From assembly GCA_017307755.1 (NCBI GenBank), contig JAFKGQ010000012.1, positions 591,760 to 655,759 of the forward strand: a stretch of 64,000 bases of DNA, read 5' to 3'. The stretch comes from Chitinophagaceae bacterium. Lineage in GTDB: Bacteria; Bacteroidota; Bacteroidia; Chitinophagales; Chitinophagaceae. Under the pieces are notes generated by a model. It was given only the letters and a program-made list of their open reading frames with translations. It did no database searches and was not told where the DNA came from. Each line of letters begins with the position of its first letter. The first letter of the stretch is position 1. Below, piece after piece: positions 44,397 through 52,319 of this stretch. The position numbers and the translations under genes were made by a program.

Positions 44397-45335
44397 TTAA
44401 AACCACTTCTTTTTCATAAAATACCAGCTGATCACGATGGAGATGCCGAGGGACAGTACGATGGGTATATAAAAAGCATAATGTGAGTTGGAGCCGGGGA
44501 TAGGAACGTTCATACCGTAAATACCCGATACGAGGGCGGGCAGGGAAAGGATGATCGTAATAGAGGTGAGTCTTTTTAGGACATTGTTCATATTGTTGTT
44601 GATGATGCTGGCAAAGGCATCCAGGGTACTGCTGAGGATGTTGGTATAGATATTGGCCATTTCCAAAGCCTGGGACATGTCGACCGCCAGGTCGTCCAAA
44701 AATTCTTTTTCTTCATCGGTAAGCCCCAGGAAATTGGTACGGGCCATTTTCAGGAGCAGTATCTCATTGCTGCGAAGGGCTGTAACAAAATAGACCATGC
44801 TTTTCTGGATCTTCATCAATTCGAGGAGCTCTTCATTCCTGTTGGAATCATAAAGTCTTTGTTCGATGATGTTGCGGCGCTGGTTGATCTCTTTCAGGTA
44901 CTCCAGATAGGTCTGCGTGATCTTTTCAATGACCTTCAGGACCATCATATTCTTTTTGTCCGGGTGCCTGTTCTGGAAAGTATTGAGGAATTTTTTGATA
45001 GCTCCGTTCTCGAACGAGTTCACCGTCACGATCTGGGTATGCGTGAGGATGATACAGATAGGAATGGTGATATAATAGGCGTCGCTTTCGTTGAATGAGT
45101 TGTTCTCTGTCGGTGTCTTGATGACGATGAGTTTTACATTATCCTCCTCTTCAAAGCGGGGCCGTTCGTCGATGTCCAGTGAGTCGGTGAGGAAATCCAG
45201 GGGGATATCCAGGTCGGAGGAGAGGTTGGAAAATTCCTGCTGTTTCAGGGGGGGCAGGACATTCACCCAGGTACCACTCTCGGCGTGCTCGACTTCTACG
45301 GTTTGGTGATTGATATTCTTAAAAAACTGGATCAT
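44397..45335 (-). CDS. corA: CorA-family magnesium transporter
   Basis: A 312-residue CorA protein. A cytoplasmic funnel domain with a long stalk helix (about 1-245) is followed by two C-terminal transmembrane helices. The selectivity signature is present as SGIYGMNVPIPGS (GMN motif), and the protein ends in a basic MKKKW tail. It carries Mg2+ or other divalent cations. Confidence 0.93.
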   Translation of the reverse strand: MIQFFKNINHQTVEVEHAESGTWVNVLPPLKQQEFSNLSSDLDIPLDFLTDSLDIDERPRFEEEDNVKLIVIKTPTENNSFNESDAYYITIPICIILTHTQIVTVNSFENGAIKKFLNTFQNRHPDKKNMMVLKVIEKITQTYLEYLKEINQRRNIIEQRLYDSNRNEELLELMKIQKSMVYFVTALRSNEILLLKMARTNFLGLTDEEKEFLDDLAVDMSQALEMANIYTNILSSTLDAFASIINNNMNNVLKRLTSITIILSLPALVSGIYGMNVPIPGSNSHYAFYIPIVLSLGISIVISWYFMKKKWF

Positions 45336-45355
45336 GATAATAGTTCAAATGGCGA

Positions 45356-46138
45356 TCAATCCTCGATCTCTCCTTCGAATACCTTTACAGCGGGACCACA
45401 GAGCCAGATGTTCTCATAGGCATTGTCGCCTACGCGGTCGAACTCTACCCTTAGTTTGCCGCCTTTGGTGATGACACGGACATCGTTGTATCCCACTTCA
45501 TTATGGTAGCAGGCCAGGGCGCTGGCCGTGACGCCGGTGCCACAGGAGAGGGTTTCGTCCTCGACACCCCGCTCGTACGTACGGACAATGATCTCGTCCA
45601 CCTTTTTCTGTTCGACGAAATTGACATTGATACCTTCTTTTGCGAATTCACCGCTGTACCGGATCTCCATGCCTTTGTGGAAGACATCATAGTCCATGAC
45701 ATCGCTGACCATTTTTATATAATGGGGGGAGCCTGTGTTCAGGATAAAATCGTTGTGGTACTCCCGGATACCCGTCACGTTCTTCATTTTAAGCCGTATG
45801 ATCCCGTCGTCGATCTCGGCCTGGTGGGGGCCATCGGTGGCTATAAAGTAATATTGGTCCTTATGTATGCCCAGATCGTAGGCGAATTTGACCAGACAGC
45901 GTCCGCCATTGCCGCACATGCTGCTCTCCCGGCCGTCGGAATTGTAATATTTCATCTCAAAATCGTAACCTGACCTGGTATTCAGCAGCATCAGGCCGTC
46001 GGCGCCAATACCAAAACGTCTGTCACAGAGGGCCTTTACTTTTTCCTCAGTCAGGGCTGTATAGCTCCAGTTGCGGTTGTCCAGGATGATAAAGTCGTTG
46101 CCTGTGCCCTGATATTTATAAAAATGCATCTTGCTCAT
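45356..46138 (-). CDS. dapF: Diaminopimelate epimerase
   Basis: Converts LL- to meso-diaminopimelate for lysine and peptidoglycan synthesis. The 260-residue protein has both catalytic cysteines: SSMCGNGGRCLVKFAYDLG and EDETLSCGTGVTASALAC. The N-terminus FYKYQGTGNDFIILDN is typical. The ATG at 46138 is chosen; an ATG three codons later is possible. Confidence 0.95.
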   Translation of the reverse strand: MSKMHFYKYQGTGNDFIILDNRNWSYTALTEEKVKALCDRRFGIGADGLMLLNTRSGYDFEMKYYNSDGRESSMCGNGGRCLVKFAYDLGIHKDQYYFIATDGPHQAEIDDGIIRLKMKNVTGIREYHNDFILNTGSPHYIKMVSDVMDYDVFHKGMEIRYSGEFAKEGINVNFVEQKKVDEIIVRTYERGVEDETLSCGTGVTASALACYHNEVGYNDVRVITKGGKLRVEFDRVGDNAYENIWLCGPAVKVFEGEIED

Positions 46139-46164
46139 GGGTAAAAATACGATGGACAAAAGTA

Positions 46165-47040
46165 TCACAATTGCTCGACAATTGCCAAGGTCTTACCGAT
46201 GAGCTTTTCGACGGCCGCATTGCCGTCCGGGGAGAATGTCCTGCTGATACGGTTAGCCACGATTGCGCTGAGGCTCAGGCAGTGATGTCCCAGGAGGCGG
46301 CTTAATCCATAGATACCGGCTGTCTCCATTTCAAAATTTGTTATCCTATGCGGACCATAGGAGAAGCCGGTCAGCCTGTCGATGAGCTCGGGCTGACTGA
46401 GCCCCAGGCGTAATACCCTTCCCTGGGGGCCGTAAAAGCCGGGACAGGTGACGGTGATACCCTGGTGAAAGCCTTCTACGAAGTGCCGTAACAGAGAGGG
46501 GCTGGCCCCGCTGATATAGGGCCGGGCCAGGCGATGGTGGAGCTGTGTCTGGGTGGCAAACGACTGGAGGAGGGCGTTATCCTCTTCATTGTCGTCATGT
46601 CTGTAGAAATTCAGGAGGTTATCGATACCCAGTCCATGGGTGGAAGCGACAAAGCTGTCGACAGGGATATCCTTCTGGAGGGAGCCGGAGGTCCCCATCC
46701 GGATGATGGTAAGGGATATGGGTTGGGGTTTTACGGTACGGGTAGCCAGGTCGATATTTGCCAGGGCGTCCAGCTCATTGAGGACGATGTCGATATTGTC
46801 CGTGCCGATGCCGGTGCTGACGACGGTGACCCTTTTTTTGCCTATATATCCTGTATGGGAGACAAATTCTCTGTGTTGGGCCTTGTGTTCGATGGAGTCG
46901 AAGTGTTTGCTGACGGTGGAAACCCGGTCGGGGTCGCCTACGGTGAATATGGTGTTTGCCAGTTCTTCGGGACGGAGGTCAAGGTGATAGATGGCGCCCC
47001 GGCTATTGATAATAAGTTCACTTTCAGCGATTGCTTGCAT
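46165..47040 (-). CDS. Uridine-phosphorylase-like nucleoside phosphorylase
   Basis: A 291-residue PNP/UDP family enzyme for phosphorolysis of a nucleoside. Family segments are FTVGDPDRVSTVSKHFDSIE, STGIGTDNIDIVLNEL, RMGTSGSLQKDIPVDSFV and NFEMETAGIYGLSRLLGHH, the last carrying the base- and ribose-binding residues. The substrate (uridine or a purine nucleoside) is not decided. It lies upstream of dapF on the same strand, 26 nt apart. Confidence 0.9.
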   Translation of the reverse strand: MQAIAESELIINSRGAIYHLDLRPEELANTIFTVGDPDRVSTVSKHFDSIEHKAQHREFVSHTGYIGKKRVTVVSTGIGTDNIDIVLNELDALANIDLATRTVKPQPISLTIIRMGTSGSLQKDIPVDSFVASTHGLGIDNLLNFYRHDDNEEDNALLQSFATQTQLHHRLARPYISGASPSLLRHFVEGFHQGITVTCPGFYGPQGRVLRLGLSQPELIDRLTGFSYGPHRITNFEMETAGIYGLSRLLGHHCLSLSAIVANRISRTFSPDGNAAVEKLIGKTLAIVEQL

Positions 47041-47142
47041 AAATTGTCATGTTTTTTTTCAACTTCTTCAAAATTATCGTAATTTCGCGCCTACCCAAAA
47101 AAAAGGTAGCTTCGGGTGACCGGGGTGAATGATGGGTAAAAT

Positions 47143-47213
47143 GGTTCCGTGGCCGAGTGGCTAGGCAGAGCTCTGCAAAAGCTTCTACAGCAGTTCGAAT
47201 CTGCTCGGAACCT
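47143..47213 (+). tRNA. tRNA-Cys (GCA)
   Basis: A canonical 71-nt cloverleaf: acceptor GGTTCCG/CGGAACC, D-arm GCC...GGC, anticodon stem GAGCT/AGCTT with loop CTGCAAA (anticodon GCA at 47175-47177), T-arm with TTCGAAT, and discriminator U73 as needed by CysRS. CCA is not encoded. A terminator follows. Confidence 0.95.
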
Positions 47214-47220
47214 CTGATGG

Positions 47221-47248
47221 AAGGATCGCAACTATGCGATCCTTTTTT
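47221..47248 (+). terminator. Rho-independent terminator of tRNA-Cys
   Basis: A stem AAGGATCGCA / TGCGATCCTT with an ACTA loop and T run, starting 8 nt after the tRNA. Confidence 0.9.
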
Positions 47249-47274
47249 CGTTTTATGCAGCCTGAGCTGCGGCC

Positions 47275-48369
47275 TCAGTTGATATGGATGGGGCTTTGCC
47301 TGTCGAAGTTGAGGTAAACCGTTCCTTTACCCCATCCGGTGTGGTTTACCGAGTTAAGGTCGTTTTCATTTTTCCTGGATTTCACACGGTTAAAGCATTC
47401 GCCAAAGGCTAATAGCAGCCGGGTAAACAATTTGTTGTCCTCGCCGATCTGTTTCCATACAGAGGGTTCTCCCTTTCCAATCGAAATAAGAGCGCCCCGG
47501 CTATCTTCTTTATAGATCTGTTGAGTTCCATTGTTCGATGCCAGAGACAGAACACCCGGTTCACGTTTAAAGCGTCCTTTCTGGCTGTCGCTTTCGTTAA
47601 GCACCCATCCGGAATAACTCAAGATCGGGTTAGTGTTTAAGGTTTCGTCAAACTCGTAGAACATATCGAAATAGGTATTGTCTTTTAGTAGATACATGAC
47701 CCTGTTCTGGATATTTATGGGGCCCGAAATCCGCATATAAAGCGTCTGAAGGTTATTGATCAGGTGAAAGTTCTTCACCCGTTCTTCATCCGAATGGCTG
47801 ATATATTTTAAATATTCCATGTCTTCGATAAACATGCGCTGGCAACCTAATTGTTCAAGTCGGTTGACAAGATCGATGTCCTCGAAGCCATAACCTATCA
47901 ACGCCTCGTCAAAGCCTTTGGCGGCATATAAAAAATCCCTGTGAAATGCCAGTTTCCCTCCCTGATCCCGGTGAGGAATGTCATCACGCCGCAAGGTGGT
48001 AATGACCCGGTCCTTCCCGGTGGAATTATAAGCAGTGTTTATCCAGCCGGCATAATCAGGACCTGCGTAGTTATCCGCATCGACCATACAGACAATGTCG
48101 TTGGAAGCCAGCCGCATGGCCATGTTTTTCGAGTGGGACAACAAAAAATGAGCCGGCTCGTAGGTTTTATAATATTTGAGAACGCCTGATTCGAGATGGT
48201 AACTCATATTAAGTCTGATCCAATTTTCCATATCGTCTTTCGAATTGTAATCGAGGACGATGAATTCGATCTGCGGGTAATGGAGGTTTTCGCTGATGTT
48301 CACGGGAAGCGTCTGGCGCAGGTAAGGCAATCTATTCATGCACACCGTGCAAATTGAGATTTTATTCAT
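47275..48369 (-). CDS. Family 2 glycosyltransferase with C-terminal extension
   Basis: A 364-residue GT-A fold enzyme transferring a sugar from a nucleotide-sugar donor. MNKISICTVCMNRLPYLRQT is the GT2 N-terminus, DIVCMVDADNYAGPDYAG has the DxD metal site, and FDEALIGYGFEDIDLVNRLE is the galactosyltransferase-like acceptor region. About 130 C-terminal residues are an extension of unknown role. It is divergent from the LanC-like operon and may decorate its product; that is inference from position. Confidence 0.85.
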   Translation of the reverse strand: MNKISICTVCMNRLPYLRQTLPVNISENLHYPQIEFIVLDYNSKDDMENWIRLNMSYHLESGVLKYYKTYEPAHFLLSHSKNMAMRLASNDIVCMVDADNYAGPDYAGWINTAYNSTGKDRVITTLRRDDIPHRDQGGKLAFHRDFLYAAKGFDEALIGYGFEDIDLVNRLEQLGCQRMFIEDMEYLKYISHSDEERVKNFHLINNLQTLYMRISGPINIQNRVMYLLKDNTYFDMFYEFDETLNTNPILSYSGWVLNESDSQKGRFKREPGVLSLASNNGTQQIYKEDSRGALISIGKGEPSVWKQIGEDNKLFTRLLLAFGECFNRVKSRKNENDLNSVNHTGWGKGTVYLNFDRQSPIHIN

Positions 48370-48480
48370 TAGATCCAGTTTAATGGTTATTTATGATTTT
48401 CGAAAACAGTAGCAGAATGAAAAGTTATTGAGAAAAAAATAAAAAATGAAATTTTTGTCTCGTCCTGAAATAGCTTGAGA

Positions 48481-48585
48481 TCATTGAGGTCGTGCCGAAT
48501 GATCTTTCGGCGTAATCAGTATGTAGTCGGGTAGAAGTTGTAGCACCGGCAAAATCTGAGATTCGGAAAATGTTGATTTTTTCAT
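48481..48585 (-). pseudogene. Fragment of IS3-type transposase OrfA
   Basis: A 34-codon frame beginning MKKSTFSESQILPVLQ matches the typical first dozen residues of IS3-family OrfA helix-turn-helix proteins (MKKSxFSExQI). The similarity then stops, and the frame ends at a TGA. No second frame, OrfB or matching terminal repeats are seen. It is a remnant at best, within a 490-nt AT-rich stretch between the glycosyltransferase and the next operon that is otherwise without genes. Confidence 0.4.
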
Positions 48586-48802
48586 ACTTAAACAGTTTAA
48601 GTTTACTTAATTGTATCGGGTTAAACTGTCCGATTTTTCGAGGAGACTTCAGCTAAAGCAGGTTATCTGATAAAATATTTTGGAATTTTCTTTGCCTTAT
48701 TAAATCTGATTGTTAATTTAGTTAACCTGTCATATTAAAGATATTCCCTCAGGTCGATTTATAACTCAACAAATTCTGTTTTTTGTTTTTTATTTTCGAA
48801 TG

Positions 48803-48831
48803 TTTTGGAACTTTCGAATGGCGAAGCCTTT
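48803..48831 (+). promoter_or_regulatory. Shared leader element, copy 1
   Basis: TTTTGGAACTTTCG, a 3-nt spacer and GGCGAAGCCTTT, lying 28 nt before the start of the 48860 gene. The same 29-nt element with identical spacing recurs at 52056-52084 ahead of the NRPS operon; 26 of 29 positions match. CTTTCG and CGAAG can form a small hairpin. Both copies are also preceded by a TTTTTGTTTT tract. It is a candidate recognition site for co-regulation, possibly for the NusG-like protein. Confidence 0.6.
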
Positions 48832-48859
48832 CCCCCCAACCTCAACATATAACTAAGGA

Positions 48860-49744
48860 ATGAAGATAGTTCAAAGCTTTTGGTCCAAGCCCGGAAAAAA
48901 GGGCGATGGGTTCAACAACTTCGGCTGGCCCGACAGGAAATTTAATTTCTTTGCCTGGACCCTGAGCTTGCTGCAATTCAGGAAATATTATCCCGAAGTC
49001 GAGTTGGTTACCGATAAGGAAGGGTACAATCTTCTGGTCGAGAAGCTCGAGCTGCCTTATACTTCTACCCGGGTATGTTTGGATGAACTGAATGATTATC
49101 ACCCTGAACTCTTTGCTCTTGGCAAGATCTATGCTTACCGACTTCAGGAACATCCTTTTATCCACGTTGATAACGATGTGTTTATCTGGGAAAAATTCTC
49201 CGATCAACTGGTGTCTGCTGCCTTGATCGGTCAGAATTTAGAAGATGGTGACCTTTACAATCGGTTTTACCGGATGATATTTTTCGAATTGGTAGACAAA
49301 ATAGGATATTACCCCGACGTGCTCAATGATTCGCTTGACCGGAACCACAGGATCCTGGCAGTTAATGCCGGAATTCTGGGCGGGACGAGTATGGATTTCT
49401 TCAAGCTGTATACGCGGGAGGCATTCGAATTTGTCGACAAGGTTTCTTCGAAGATCAACAGGATCAATGTAAAAGACTTTAACACAATTTTCGAGCAAGT
49501 CCTATTCCATGCACTTGCCGAGAAAAAAAATCTAAAGATCGGTTATTACAGGAAGGAGCCTATACGGTATAGATTTGATATCGCAGATTTTACGCTGGTG
49601 CCGAGCCGCACGAAATATATTCATTTGATCGGCGCCTTTAAAAAAAACAGGGCTGTCCTGCAGCAATTGGAATACAGGCTGATGACCGACTACCCGGATA
49701 ACTATTACAAGATATTGGACTTGATTCGAAAAAATCATATTTGA
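48860..49744 (+). CDS. Glycosyltransferase-like protein (DUF6734 type)
   Basis: A 294-residue protein with a glycosyltransferase-like GT-A pattern: MKIVQSFWSKPGKKGDGFNN, ELVTDKEGYNLLVEKLELPY, HPFIHVDNDVFIWEKF (a DxD-like DNDVF) and AVNAGILGGTSMDFFKLYTR. This resembles the DUF6734 family found near modified-peptide gene clusters in Bacteroidota. It is the first gene of an operon with the LanC-like gene (6 nt between them). The function is a guess: sugar transfer to a peptide or small molecule. Confidence 0.7.
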   Translation: MKIVQSFWSKPGKKGDGFNNFGWPDRKFNFFAWTLSLLQFRKYYPEVELVTDKEGYNLLVEKLELPYTSTRVCLDELNDYHPELFALGKIYAYRLQEHPFIHVDNDVFIWEKFSDQLVSAALIGQNLEDGDLYNRFYRMIFFELVDKIGYYPDVLNDSLDRNHRILAVNAGILGGTSMDFFKLYTREAFEFVDKVSSKINRINVKDFNTIFEQVLFHALAEKKNLKIGYYRKEPIRYRFDIADFTLVPSRTKYIHLIGAFKKNRAVLQQLEYRLMTDYPDNYYKILDLIRKNHI

Positions 49745-49749
49745 GTGGG

Positions 49750-51732
49750 ATGATTGCTAATAATAATGAAAGTCCGGAACAGGTTGCGGACCGTGTCCGA
49801 GAGGAGCTCGACCATCTTTTGCTGGGCGGCATTGAGGACGTAATGCCGGAACATCCTGAGAATATTGAAAGCGGAAGGTCAGGAATGATCCTATTCCTTT
49901 TGGAATTTTATCGTTTTTCCGGTGATGCCCGGTTATTGAAGGTTATCGAAGGATTGGTGGCCGAAGTGATTGCTTTTTGCAAAAAGAGTCCGACCGGAGA
50001 TTATTCCTTGTACGAGGGAAGAGGAGGCGTTCTTTACGCCCTGGTTGACTACTATCTACTTACAGGCGAAGAGGATTTATTAGGATCGGCATTGGATCTC
50101 GTGACGCCAACAATAGGCTTAACGCTGAACAACCCTCATGCTGCAAATAGCCTGTATAATGGCCGGGCAGGGACGCTGTTGGTTATCCTGTACCTTTATC
50201 AGCTTACCGGAGCCGGTCATCTATGGGGATATATCGATCAATTCGTCAGCAAGATTATCAGCGATCTCGATTGTTCGGCTCATGGTCTCATTTACAACGC
50301 CCCCTTTGAGACGAATTTGAGATCGGATTGTTCGTTTGCACATGGCACTGCCGGAATTGCATCCGTGCTTGGAAAAGTGAACCAGTTGACGGACAATGCG
50401 GCTGTTTACAAAGTGGTTGAGGGACTGAATGAGTATTTGGATTCGTGCTGGATCGAAGAATTTGGCAATTGGGGAAATTTCAGAAGGAACATTTCAGATG
50501 AATCGATGTTAAAGAGGGCCATGGCCGACTATGTGGATGGCGCCCCGGATCTCCTGAGTGCCAGAAATGACTATGGGTGGGCAAACGGCGCGGCGGGTAT
50601 TCTCTTGTCTTCGGCACCATTTACGGATAAGAATAGCAGGGGGATAGCCCAAAAATTAATGGAGGGCTTCTTGCCCGGGGATATGGGCAAGGACTGTCTA
50701 TATGATGGATGGGCCGGCGTGGAAATGTGTCGCATGGGGCTGCGACCGTATATTGAATATCCGGAAACCCATAAAATACAGCTGCATCTATTAAGGACCG
50801 CTACAAATACCGGGATGAGCGGAGGGCTGATGCATGGGGGGGTGGGGATATGGTATAGCCTTATCTGCAGCCTGAGCAGGAAAGAGCAGGCGCAGGGGCA
50901 TATACTTTACCCTTTTAAGGATCTTCCGGCAGGGAGTTCCGCGATGGAAACCAGACTTTCAATTAGCAGTGCAAAGGTCAGCCGGGCACTGGTAGAAAGA
51001 TATTTTCCAAAGAGTGTCTTCTTTTTGGAACAATCACGCCCGGATGCTACGAATGAGTACTTTGCGCTATCAGGCCAACATGCTTTTAAATCCGACGTCC
51101 ACCGGTTTGCGGCAGCGGTACAGGCCTATTGCCAGGCCAGGCCTGCGGATCCGGTGACGGAATACATCCTGGATATTTTCAAGCTGGAAAAGGGGGCGAT
51201 AGACTTTTTCCTTTCGGGGAAGCGGACTCCTTTCGAGCTATTCCTGGAGGCTCAGATACGCCAGGGCAATGCGCTTGCAAAAATGAATGCAGATCATGGC
51301 TGGCTGATGAAAGTCACGTTATCGCTTTCCCGGCAGATATCGATCTTATATCCAACATGGGATTGGACCCAGATAAAGCGGTTACCTCCCGGATTGGGTG
51401 GACCAAATGGAGTGAACTTACCACCGGCGTCGACGGTAAATATCCTACAGCCTGTAGGAAGGATGGACGCAATGGAGAATACCTTGCAAAAAGACGCGTT
51501 GATGCTGCTGGACCAGTTCAAAGAACCGAATTCGGTGGAAAAGGCACTCAACAATATAAAACACCGGATGATGTCGCTCCCTTCGGGGATGTTGAAGAGC
51601 ATCGTGGAAGCCTGGACGACTACCACCGACATTGCACATTTCGTAGCACAAATAGACGAGATCATCCTGGCTGAGCTAAGACAACTAGTGCTTATGGGTA
51701 TATTGGTCGAGAGCCCTTCAAAAGTCGGCTAA
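49750..51732 (+). CDS. LanC-like protein lacking zinc ligands
   Basis: A 660-residue protein. The first 400 residues have the LanC alpha/alpha-barrel repeats: YEGRGGVLYALVDYY, LYNGRAGTLLVILYLYQLTG, CSFAHGTAGIASVLG (His198), YGWANGAAGILLSS and GLMHGGVGIWYSL. In zinc LanC enzymes the last two motifs carry Cys (WCYG, CHG); here they are Ala278 and Met361, while His362 remains. Zinc-dependent cyclisation is therefore unlikely. The C-terminal 260 residues are an unrecognised domain ending in a winged-helix-like EIILAELRQLVLMGILVES. The ATG at 49750 is preferred to an upstream TTG. Confidence 0.75.
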   Translation: MIANNNESPEQVADRVREELDHLLLGGIEDVMPEHPENIESGRSGMILFLLEFYRFSGDARLLKVIEGLVAEVIAFCKKSPTGDYSLYEGRGGVLYALVDYYLLTGEEDLLGSALDLVTPTIGLTLNNPHAANSLYNGRAGTLLVILYLYQLTGAGHLWGYIDQFVSKIISDLDCSAHGLIYNAPFETNLRSDCSFAHGTAGIASVLGKVNQLTDNAAVYKVVEGLNEYLDSCWIEEFGNWGNFRRNISDESMLKRAMADYVDGAPDLLSARNDYGWANGAAGILLSSAPFTDKNSRGIAQKLMEGFLPGDMGKDCLYDGWAGVEMCRMGLRPYIEYPETHKIQLHLLRTATNTGMSGGLMHGGVGIWYSLICSLSRKEQAQGHILYPFKDLPAGSSAMETRLSISSAKVSRALVERYFPKSVFFLEQSRPDATNEYFALSGQHAFKSDVHRFAAAVQAYCQARPADPVTEYILDIFKLEKGAIDFFLSGKRTPFELFLEAQIRQGNALAKMNADHGWLMKVTLSLSRQISILYPTWDWTQIKRLPPGLGGPNGVNLPPASTVNILQPVGRMDAMENTLQKDALMLLDQFKEPNSVEKALNNIKHRMMSLPSGMLKSIVEAWTTTTDIAHFVAQIDEIILAELRQLVLMGILVESPSKVG

Positions 51733-51920
51733 CCCTACAGCGTGGCGTAGGCCGCAAGCGGCCAGACGGTCCCTCCGTTATCCGGCTGCATCTAGCCAGT
51801 TACGTAAGATTATTGGACTTTATCAAAGACACCTGCAAAGTCTGGAGAAAAACTGACAACGCCTCCCAACAAAGGGGTACAAAATTTTTAGCACGGCTTT
51901 ATCACGACAACACTGAAAAA

Positions 51921-51942
51921 AAACCAAAAATGTTTTTGGTTT
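51921..51942 (+). terminator. AT-rich hairpin, possible terminator
   Basis: A 10-bp perfect inverted repeat (AAACCAAAAA / TTTTTGGTTT) with a TG loop, about 190 nt after the LanC-like stop. It is weak in G+C, so termination is uncertain. Confidence 0.4.
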
Positions 51943-52055
51943 ATTGGATTTCATCCTTACATTTATATCACTGAGCTGCTTCAAGCAACCCCAATTGCTC
52001 AGGTTGGATTACGACCCCTGAAAGATTTCCGGATTTTTGTTTTCTTCCTCGATGG

Positions 52056-52084
52056 TTTTGGAACTTTCGTTCGGCGAAGCCTTT
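52056..52084 (+). promoter_or_regulatory. Shared leader element, copy 2
   Basis: TTTTGGAACTTTCG, spacer TTC and GGCGAAGCCTTT, the same arrangement as 48803-48831. Here it lies about 235 nt before the UpxY-like start, followed directly by the tandem repeats. Confidence 0.6.
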
Positions 52085-52100
52085 TTCTCCCTACTGTTTA

Positions 52101-52169
52101 CTGCTTTTGGTTAAGGTTACATTCTGCTTTTGGTTAAGGCTATATTCTGCTTTTGGTTAAGGCTACATT
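52101..52169 (+). repeat. Three 23-bp tandem repeats
   Basis: Units at 52101, 52124 and 52147 (CTGCTTTTGGTTAAGG followed by a variable dinucleotide and AT-rich tail) differ at only one or two positions. A degenerate fourth unit (CTGGTTTTGTTTGCGG) follows at 52170. They could be binding sites for a regulator, or pause or loading elements in the leader. Confidence 0.85.
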
Positions 52170-52319
52170 CTGGTTTTGTTTGCGGTGATTTATTTGATGT
52201 TAAGCGTCTTATTGTGTTCTCGTGAAGGCGCTGGGCATCAACCTGGACTTCCTATGTCCTGAACGCACGTCGTCTCAAATCAACTTATACCTATTTACCT
52301 CAAATTCCAAACATTAACC

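Larger units (their letters stand above)
51733..52319 (+). other. Long leader region of the NRPS operon
   Basis: 587 nt without a convincing gene. It contains an AT-rich inverted repeat AAACCAAAAA/TTTTTGGTTT at 51921-51942 that may end the LanC-like transcript, then the shared 29-nt element (52056-52084), three 23-bp tandem repeats (52101-52169), and about 150 nt before the UpxY start. This length suits antitermination by a NusG paralogue. Confidence 0.6.

Noticed and set aside
48600..48855. Search for a lanthipeptide precursor before the LanC-like operon
   Set aside because: No ATG-started frame with Ser/Thr/Cys-rich end was found on either strand in this gap.
51675..51977. Open frame of about 100 codons after the LanC-like gene
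   Set aside because: No ATG start in the frame, no recognisable domain, and it crosses the terminator-like hairpin.
52197..52262. 21-codon frame starting MLSVLLCSREG upstream of the UpxY gene, considered as a leader or precursor peptide
   Set aside because: Too short, no core-peptide features and no clear ribosome-binding site; could not be supported.
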